9,176 bases of DNA from an uncultured Clostridia bacterium (GTDB lineage: Bacteria; Bacillota; Clostridia; Christensenellales; Borkfalkiaceae): the NCBI GenBank assembly GCA_944372565.1, contig CALVZR010000171.1, forward strand, positions 1 through 9,176. The letters are read 5' to 3'. The notes beneath the pieces were generated by a model. It was not told the origin of the DNA. It was given only the letters and a program-made list of their open reading frames with translations, and made no database searches. The translations under genes and the position numbers were made by a program. Shown in pieces: positions 1 to 5,456 of the stretch; the stretch's first letter is position 1, and every line of letters starts with the position of its first letter.

Positions 1-597
1 AAGATCCACGCCCGCTCCATCGGCCCTTACAGCTTAGTTACGCAGCAGCCTCTCGGCGGCAAGGCGCAGTTCGGCGGACAGCGTTTCGGCGAAATGGAAG
101 TGTGGGCGCTCGAAGCGTACGGCGCGGCGCACATTCTGCAGGAAATCCTCACCGTCAAGTCGGACGATATCGTGGGGCGCGTAAAGACCTACGAATCCAT
201 CGTGAAGGGCAACAGCATCTCGGAACCCGGCATTCCCGAATCGTTCAAGGTGCTCTTGAAAGAATTGCAGTCGCTCGCGCTCGATATGAAAGTGCTCACC
301 GAAAACAAGGAAGAGCTGGCGATCAAGGATCTCATCGAGAGCGAGGACGATACGCCGCAGCTCCGCGAGAAGGAGGACTTCGAGGAAGTGCGGCTCGACT
401 ACGACGAGGACGAAGATTTCTCCGCGGGCTTCGACGACGTCGATTTCGACGGCGACGACAAGTTCGAATTCAACTCCAAGGAGCTGTTTGAAGACGACGA
501 CGAGCCGCTGGATACCACCGTTCCCGAAGATTTCGGCGACGATTTCGATGACGAAGATTTCGACGACGACCTGTCGGATGAGGACGATGACAAATAA
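1..597 (+). CDS. rpoB: RNA polymerase beta subunit, C-terminal part (5' end outside window)
   Basis: This is the last 198 codons of the beta subunit of DNA-dependent RNA polymerase, open from base 1 to the TAA at 595-597; the start lies before the window. Residues 1-99 of the visible part match the most conserved C-terminal segment of RpoB, with the SLVTQQPLGGKAQFGGQRFG and EMEVWALEAYGA blocks, followed by the VKSDD and GRVKTYE stretches that form the clamp-anchoring end of beta contacting beta'. After the normal core end (around LQSLALDMKVL) the protein continues for 99 more residues. By my count 49 of these are Asp or Glu and 8 are Lys or Arg, with about ten Phe in repeated (D/E)DF-like contexts. 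Many Bacillota have a shorter acidic tail, and E. coli has almost none. The tail looks disordered and its function is unknown. rpoC follows after 16 bases, so the two are co-transcribed. The rifampicin-binding region is not in view. Confidence 0.98.
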   Translation, partial: KIHARSIGPYSLVTQQPLGGKAQFGGQRFGEMEVWALEAYGAAHILQEILTVKSDDIVGRVKTYESIVKGNSISEPGIPESFKVLLKELQSLALDMKVLTENKEELAIKDLIESEDDTPQLREKEDFEEVRLDYDEDEDFSAGFDDVDFDGDDKFEFNSKELFEDDDEPLDTTVPEDFGDDFDDEDFDDDLSDEDDDK

Positions 598-613
598 AAG
601 GGAGGGTGCGTAA

Positions 614-3600
614 ATGTTTGAACTCAACAATTTCGATTCCATACAGATCGGCGTGGCTTCCCCCGAAAAGATCAGGGAATGGTCCTACGGGGAAGTGACC
701 AAGCCGGAAACCATCAACAACCGCACGCAGAAGCCGGAAATCGGCGCTTTGTTCTGCGAACGCATTTTCGGACCGACCAAGGACTGGGAGTGCCACTGCG
801 GCAAGTATAAGCGCATCCGCTATAAGGGCGTCATCTGCGACAAGTGCGGCGTGGAAGTGACCAAGAGCAAGGTGCGCCGCGACAGGATGGGGCACATTGA
901 ACTCGCCGCCCCCGTTTCGCATATCTGGTATTTCAAGGGCGTGCCTTCGCGCATCGCGCTCATGCTCGACATGAGCCCCAAAGCCCTCGAACAGGTGCTC
1001 TATTTCGCCTGCCACGTCGTGCTCGATCCCGGCAAGACCGACCTCGCTTACAAACAGGTCATCAACGACCGCGAGAAGATGGAAAAGGAAGAGCAGTACG
1101 GCGCGGGTTCCTTCAAAACGGGCATGGGCGCGGAGGCGGTGAAAGAACTGCTGATGGCCATCGACCTCGATAAGGAGAGCGCCGAACTCAAAAAGGTGAT
1201 CGACGAGAACAACTCCGGGCAGAAGCGCCTGCGCGCGGTCAAGCGCATCGAAATCATCGAGGCGTTCCGCAAGAGCGGCAACCGCCCCGAATGGATGATT
1301 CTGGACGTGCTGCCCGTCATTCCCCCCGAACTGCGCCCCATGGTGCAGCTCGACGGCGGCAGATTCGCCACGAGCGACTTAAACGATTTATACAGGCGCG
1401 TGATCAACCGCAACAACCGTCTGAAAAAACTGATGGAACTGGGCGCGCCCGAAATCATTATCAGAAACGAAAAGAGAATGCTGCAGGAGGCGGTGGACGC
1501 GCTCATCGACAACGGCCGCCGTGGCAAGGCGGTGTCGGGCGCGGGCAACCGCGATCTGAAATCGCTTTCCGGGCTGCTCCGCGGCAAGCAGGGGCGTTTC
1601 CGCCAGAACCTGCTCGGCAAGCGCGTGGACTATTCCGGGCGTTCGGTTATCGTCGTGGGCCCCGAACTCAAATTATATCAGTGCGGTCTGCCCAAGGAAA
1701 TGGCGATCGAACTGTTCAAGCCCTTCGTGATGAAAAAGCTGGTGGAAAAGAACATCTGCCACAACATCAAGAACGCGAAGAGAACGGTGGAACGCGCCAA
1801 GCCCGTGGTGTGGGACGTGCTGGAAGAGGTCATCAAGGACCATCCCGTCATGCTCAACCGCGCGCCCACGCTGCACCGCCTGTCCATTCAGGCGTTTGAG
1901 CCGGTGCTCATCGAAGGGCGCGCCATCAAGCTGCACCCGCTGGTGTGCGGCGCGTTCAACGCGGACTTCGACGGCGACCAGATGGCGGTGCACGTGCCCC
2001 TCTCCATCGAGGCGCAGGCGGAAGCGAGATTTCTGATGCTCGCCTCCAACAACATTCTGAAACTTTCCGACGGCAAACCCGTGATGTCGCCCACGCAGGA
2101 TATGGTGCTGGGGTCTTACTATCTCACCATCGTGCGCCGCGCGGAGGGCGGAAAATACGACGAACGCGGCAGGGAAAGCGAGAACGGCGAAACCTACGTG
2201 CCGCCCGTTTACACTTCGGAAGAAGAGGCCATCATGGCGTATCAGACGGGCAACGTGAAACTGCAGGACGAAATCTATGTGAGAAGAAGGGTTACGCTGC
2301 CCGACGGCAGAACGGTTTCCGGCAGGGTGAAGACCACCGCGGGAAAGATCATCTTCAACGAAAAGATCCCGCAGGACATCGGTTTCGTGAAACGCGAAAA
2401 GGACGAAGATTACCTCCGCTACGAGATCGAGGGGCTGGTCGGCAAGAAACAGCTTTCCAAGATCGTGGACGCCTGCTTCAAAACGCACGGCAGCCAGTCC
2501 TGCGCGGAAGTGCTCGACAATATCAAGGCGCTCGGCTACAAATATTCCACCATCGGCGCAATCACGACCAGCGTTTTCGACATGAACATGCCGGAAGCAA
2601 AGCAGGAGATCCTGCACGACGCGGAAGAGAAAGTGCTCTCGGTGGAAAAACTGTATAAGCGCGGCCGCATCACCGACGACGAGAGATATAAAAAGGTCGT
2701 TTCCATCTGGAAGAAGGCGACCGACGACGTGACCGAGGTTCTGAAAAAGTCGCTCGATAAGTTCAACCCCATCTGGATGATGGCGGACTCGGGCGCGCGC
2801 GGCTCCATCGACCAGATCAAACAGCTCGCGGGCATGCGCGGCCTGATGACCGACCCGAACGGCAAAACCATCGAAATCCCCGTAAAATCCTGCTTCCGTG
2901 AAGGGCTTACGGTTCTGGAATACTTCATTTCCTCCCACGGCGGAAGAAAGGGGCTTGCCGATACCGCTCTGAAAACGGCGGACTCCGGTTATCTGACCCG
3001 CCGCCTCGTGGACGTTTCGCACGAAGTGATCGTGCGCGACGACGACTGCTACGCCGAACTCGGAGAAACGCCCAAGGGCATCAAGGTTTCGGCGATCAAG
3101 GGTTCGCAGGGCGAGATCATCGAAAGTCTGGAAGACCGCCTGATCGGCCGCTTTGCGGTGGGCGACGTGGTGCACCCCGAAACGGGCGAGATCCTCGTGA
3201 AAAACGACACGATGATTTCCGAGGACCAGGCAAAAGCCATCGTGAACGCGGGCATCGAGGAAGTGGAAATCAGGAGCATTTTCACCTGCAAATCCAAGCA
3301 CGGCGTCTGCGCGAAGTGCTACGGCAAGAACATGAGCAACGGGCTCCCCGTGCAGAAGGGCGAAGCGGTGGGCATCATCGCGGCGCAGTCCATCGGCGAA
3401 CCGGGCACCCAGCTCACCATGAGAACCTTCCATACGGGCGGTATCGCCAGCACGGGGGACATCACGCAGGGTCTTCCGAGGGTGGAAGAGCTCTTCGAAG
3501 CCCGCCGCCCCAAGCACGCGGCCATCGTATGCGAAGTGAGCGGCGTCGCCATGGTGGAGGAAAAAGACAAGCAGATCCACGTCGTAGTCAACTGCGACGA

Positions 3601-4195
3601 CGGTTCGGTGAAAGATTATTCCATCGCGTTCGGCTACGGCGTTCTCGTCAAGAACGGGGAGAGGGTCGCGCCCGGCACCATTCTCACCAACGGTTCGGTA
3701 TATCCGCAGGATATCCTGAAAACGCAGGGCGTGAAGGGCGTGCAGGACTACATCCTGCGCGAAATTCAGACGGTTTACCGCTCCCAGGGCGTGGACATCA
3801 ACGACGAACACGTTGAAATCATCGTGCGCCAGATGCTCAAAAAGGTGCAGGTGGAAAACCCCGGCGATACCGACGTGCTCCCCGGCGAAAAACTCGATCT
3901 TTACAAGTTCGAGGAGGAAAACCTCAAAGCGCTCGAGGAGGGCAAGCGCCCCGCCACGGGCAAGCGCACGCTGCTCGGCATCACCAAGGCCGCGCTGGCT
4001 ACGGACAGCTTCCTTTCGGCGGCGTCCTTCCAGGAAACGGCGCGCGTGCTCACCGAGGCCGCCATCAAGAACAAGATTGACCCGCTGCTCGGACTGAAAG
4101 AGAACGTGATCATCGGCAAGCTCATCCCCGCGGGGACGGGCATCAACGATTACAAGAATCTTTCGCCGCAGACCGTGGTGCCCCAGAGCGAGTGA
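614..4195 (+). CDS. rpoC: RNA polymerase beta' subunit
   Basis: This 1193-residue catalytic subunit is close to the usual Gram-positive length (about 1200). The start at 614 is set by the GGGAGG site at 600-605, eight bases upstream, and by the typical MFELNNF N-terminus. An N-terminal zinc site is formed by Cys60, Cys62, Cys75 and Cys78. The active-site loop NADFDGDQM spans residues 449-457, with Asp451, Asp453 and Asp455 as the expected Mg2+ ligands. The bridge helix lies around 765-800 (EYFISSHGGRKG at 769-780). A second zinc site is Cys812, Cys892, Cys899 and Cys902. The trigger-loop segment MRTFHTGG is at 936-943, and the loop runs on without the large SI3 insertion found in proteobacteria. 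All key residues are present, so the gene looks intact. It is translated in tandem with rpoB. The 3' side is a 219-base gap in which a new promoter serves rpsL. Confidence 0.99.
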   Translation: MFELNNFDSIQIGVASPEKIREWSYGEVTKPETINNRTQKPEIGALFCERIFGPTKDWECHCGKYKRIRYKGVICDKCGVEVTKSKVRRDRMGHIELAAPVSHIWYFKGVPSRIALMLDMSPKALEQVLYFACHVVLDPGKTDLAYKQVINDREKMEKEEQYGAGSFKTGMGAEAVKELLMAIDLDKESAELKKVIDENNSGQKRLRAVKRIEIIEAFRKSGNRPEWMILDVLPVIPPELRPMVQLDGGRFATSDLNDLYRRVINRNNRLKKLMELGAPEIIIRNEKRMLQEAVDALIDNGRRGKAVSGAGNRDLKSLSGLLRGKQGRFRQNLLGKRVDYSGRSVIVVGPELKLYQCGLPKEMAIELFKPFVMKKLVEKNICHNIKNAKRTVERAKPVVWDVLEEVIKDHPVMLNRAPTLHRLSIQAFEPVLIEGRAIKLHPLVCGAFNADFDGDQMAVHVPLSIEAQAEARFLMLASNNILKLSDGKPVMSPTQDMVLGSYYLTIVRRAEGGKYDERGRESENGETYVPPVYTSEEEAIMAYQTGNVKLQDEIYVRRRVTLPDGRTVSGRVKTTAGKIIFNEKIPQDIGFVKREKDEDYLRYEIEGLVGKKQLSKIVDACFKTHGSQSCAEVLDNIKALGYKYSTIGAITTSVFDMNMPEAKQEILHDAEEKVLSVEKLYKRGRITDDERYKKVVSIWKKATDDVTEVLKKSLDKFNPIWMMADSGARGSIDQIKQLAGMRGLMTDPNGKTIEIPVKSCFREGLTVLEYFISSHGGRKGLADTALKTADSGYLTRRLVDVSHEVIVRDDDCYAELGETPKGIKVSAIKGSQGEIIESLEDRLIGRFAVGDVVHPETGEILVKNDTMISEDQAKAIVNAGIEEVEIRSIFTCKSKHGVCAKCYGKNMSNGLPVQKGEAVGIIAAQSIGEPGTQLTMRTFHTGGIASTGDITQGLPRVEELFEARRPKHAAIVCEVSGVAMVEEKDKQIHVVVNCDDGSVKDYSIAFGYGVLVKNGERVAPGTILTNGSVYPQDILKTQGVKGVQDYILREIQTVYRSQGVDINDEHVEIIVRQMLKKVQVENPGDTDVLPGEKLDLYKFEEENLKALEEGKRPATGKRTLLGITKAALATDSFLSAASFQETARVLTEAAIKNKIDPLLGLKENVIIGKLIPAGTGINDYKNLSPQTVVPQSE

Positions 4196-4202
4196 TTTTT
4201 CC

Positions 4203-4232
4203 GTTTTTCTTCCGCCCGTGCGGAAGAAAAAC
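4203..4232. repeat. Perfect 13-bp inverted repeat after rpoC
   Basis: Arms 4203-4215 and 4220-4232 are exact reverse complements around the loop CCGT, starting eight bases after the rpoC stop. The outer part of the stem is five T then five A, the reverse of the A-then-T layout of an intrinsic terminator, and no T-run follows on either strand. It is therefore not a convincing terminator. It could protect the rpoBC mRNA 3' end or be a processing site. Part of the loop and left arm (4213-4218) can instead pair with 4242-4247 (CGCCCG with CGGGCG), so two folds compete. A further imperfect hairpin (4251-4262 with 4267-4277, one bulged G) lies just downstream. Confidence 0.6.
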
Positions 4233-4294
4233 CAAAAAAAGCGGGCGTTCCGCGCGGAAAACACCTGTTTTTGCGCGAAAAAGCCCTAAATGAT

Positions 4295-4323
4295 TTGACT
4301 TGATTTTCAAGAAATGATACAAT
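4295..4323 (+). promoter_or_regulatory. Sigma-A type promoter for rpsL-rpsG-fusA
   Basis: The -35 box TTGACT (4295-4300), a 17-base spacer and the -10 box TACAAT (4318-4323) form a near-consensus promoter. A TG at 4315-4316 gives an extended -10 element. Transcription should start near 4330, leaving a leader of about 85 bases before rpsL. The spacer contains a small inverted repeat, CTTGA-TTT-TCAAG (4299-4311), overlapping the last bases of the -35 box. The promoter lets the ribosomal protein and EF-G genes be expressed independently of rpoBC. Confidence 0.85.
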
Positions 4324-4331
4324 AAAAAACG

Positions 4332-4382
4332 GCGGCTTTCGGGCCGCGGAAATACGCTTCTTTAAACGGGAACACCGTTTTT
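4332..4382 (+). promoter_or_regulatory. Two hairpins in the rpsL mRNA leader
   Basis: The predicted transcript begins with a GC-rich stem (4332-4336 with 4343-4347, loop TTTCGG) at its extreme 5' end, where it could shield the mRNA from 5'-end decay. A second stem follows: AAACGG (4364-4369) pairs with CCGTTT (4375-4380) around GAACA and runs into a T tract at 4378-4382. The second stem resembles a weak attenuator, but its T tract is short and partly inside the stem. The ribosome binding site AAGGAGG (4401-4407) lies outside both. Confidence 0.4.
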
Positions 4383-4414
4383 AAGAATATCCGAAACTTC
4401 AAGGAGGTAAACAA

Positions 4415-4786
4415 ATGCCAACAATCAACCAGTTAATCAGACAGGGCAGGCAGCAAAAGCCGGTGAAGTCGAAAACTCCGATCATGGAAGAATGCCCGCA
4501 GAAGCGCGGCGTCTGCCTTTCGGTAACGACCACCACGCCGAAAAAGCCGAACTCCGCCCTGAGAAAGATTGCGAGGGTGCGTTTGACCAACAAGCAGGAA
4601 GGTGTCGTGTACATCCCCGGCGAAGGTCATAACCTGCAGGAGCACAGCTCGGTGCTCATCCGCGGCGGAAGGGTGAGAGACCTTCCGGGCGTCAGGTACC
4701 ACATCATTCGCGGCGCGCTGGATACGGCGGGCGTGGCGAAACGCGGTCAGGCAAGAAGGAAATACGGCGCGAAGAAAAAGAAGTAA
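4415..4786 (+). CDS. rpsL: 30S ribosomal protein uS12 (S12)
   Basis: This is a complete 123-residue uS12, the 30S protein at the decoding centre that helps check codon-anticodon pairing and is the classic site of streptomycin resistance. The start is fixed by AAGGAGGT at 4401-4408, with ATG at 4415, and by the usual MPTINQLIR N-terminus. Family blocks visible are PQKRGVC (29-34), TTTPKKPNSALRK (39-51), GEGHNLQEHS (69-78), GGRVRDLPGVRYH (84-96) and RGALDTAGV, with a Lys-rich C-terminus. Lys43 has the streptomycin-sensitive form, but position 88, normally Lys, is Arg (codon AGA at 4676-4678). The segment around 58-67 (TNKQEGVVYI) also departs from the common TNG-x-EV-x-x-YI form. It lacks the roughly 14-residue insertion of Bacillus uS12 and matches the short type common in Clostridia. 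Asp89, the residue methylthiolated by RimO in E. coli, is kept. It is the first gene of the str transcript. Confidence 0.98.
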   Translation: MPTINQLIRQGRQQKPVKSKTPIMEECPQKRGVCLSVTTTTPKKPNSALRKIARVRLTNKQEGVVYIPGEGHNLQEHSSVLIRGGRVRDLPGVRYHIIRGALDTAGVAKRGQARRKYGAKKKK

Positions 4787-4973
4787 TTAAAAAAAATCAT
4801 ACCTGCTTGGTTTCGGAATTCTAAAAACGGGATTCCGCACGGCAAAGTAGGCAGTATGCCGCAAGGCAGAAGGATTCGCCGGCCGCGGGCGCGGCCGTGA
4901 GCGACGGCTGTATTTTGGGCGCGGTCCCAAACCCTTGCAAGAGGGCGAAAAAAATTTAAAGGAGAGTAAGATT
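4787..4973 (+). promoter_or_regulatory. Structured rpsL-rpsG spacer, candidate cis-regulatory RNA
   Basis: This spacer is long for two str-operon genes and can fold into a chain of hairpins in the mRNA. Stem A is 4814-4821 with 4830-4837 (8 pairs, one G-T). Stem B is 4840-4844 with 4857-4861. Stem C is 4880-4886 with 4891-4897 (7 GC pairs, loop GGGC). Stem D is 4914-4919 with 4926-4931 (6 pairs). Stem E is 4932-4936 with 4941-4945 (GNRA-type loop GCAA). D and E abut with no base between them and could stack. No T-run follows, so it is not a terminator, and no promoter-like boxes stand out. The rpsG ribosome binding site lies just downstream in an A-rich unpaired stretch. In E. coli uS7 represses its operon by binding the rpsL-rpsG intercistronic mRNA, so an analogous uS7-binding element is plausible. 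A dispersed palindromic repeat is the main alternative. Confidence 0.45.
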
Positions 4974-5444
4974 ATGCCGAGAAGAGGGAATATTCCCAAG
5001 AGGGACGTTTTACCCGATCCCGTATATAACAGCAAGGTCGTTACCAAAGTCATCAACCAGGTGATGCTGGACGGCAAGAAAGGCATCGCGCAGGGCATCG
5101 TGTACGACGCTTTTGCGAAGATGAGCGAAAAACTGGGTCAGGAACCCATGGAAATTTTCAACCAGGCGATCAACAACATCATGCCGATGGTGGAAGTCAA
5201 GGCGAGGAGGGTAGGCGGCGCCAACTATCAGGTGCCTATCGAAATCCGCCCCGAGCGCAGGCAGACGCTCGCCATCCGCTGGCTGGTGAACGCCGCCCGC
5301 AAGAGGAGCGAACGCAACATGTGCGACAGGCTCGCGGGAGAGTTGATGGACGCTTACAACAACACGGGTTCCGCCGTGAAGAAGAAGGAAGATACGCACA
5401 GGATGGCGGAGGCGAACAGGGCTTTCGCGCATTACAGATTCTGA
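4974..5444 (+). CDS. rpsG: 30S ribosomal protein uS7 (S7)
   Basis: This is a complete 156-residue uS7, the usual bacterial length. It is a primary 16S rRNA-binding protein that nucleates assembly of the 30S head and lines the mRNA exit channel near the E site. The start at 4974 is supported by GGAG (4961-4964), nine bases upstream, and the typical MPRRGNIPKRDVLPDPVY N-terminus; an in-frame TTG at 4935 lies inside a hairpin and has no ribosome binding site. Conserved parts include the VKARRVGGANYQVP beta-hairpin (75-88), the EIRPERRQTLAIRWL helix region (90-104), NAARKRSE (106-113) and the AFAHYRF end. In E. coli uS7 is the translational repressor of the str operon, so the structured spacer directly upstream may be its target here; that is inference. 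fusA begins 12 bases after the stop codon, which suggests translational coupling. Confidence 0.98.
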   Translation: MPRRGNIPKRDVLPDPVYNSKVVTKVINQVMLDGKKGIAQGIVYDAFAKMSEKLGQEPMEIFNQAINNIMPMVEVKARRVGGANYQVPIEIRPERRQTLAIRWLVNAARKRSERNMCDRLAGELMDAYNNTGSAVKKKEDTHRMAEANRAFAHYRF

Positions 5445-5456
5445 TAAGGAGCACTT

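Noticed and set aside
1673..4264. An 863-codon open frame on the minus strand opposite rpoC
   Set aside because: It is codon-aligned with rpoC, so it stays open simply because rpoC here avoids TTA, CTA and TCA codons. It has no recognisable domain, and its composition is that of an antisense shadow.
4935..4973. N-terminal extension of uS7 from an upstream in-frame TTG
   Set aside because: The TTG is inside a hairpin without a ribosome binding site. ATG at 4974 has a good site and gives the standard 156-residue protein.
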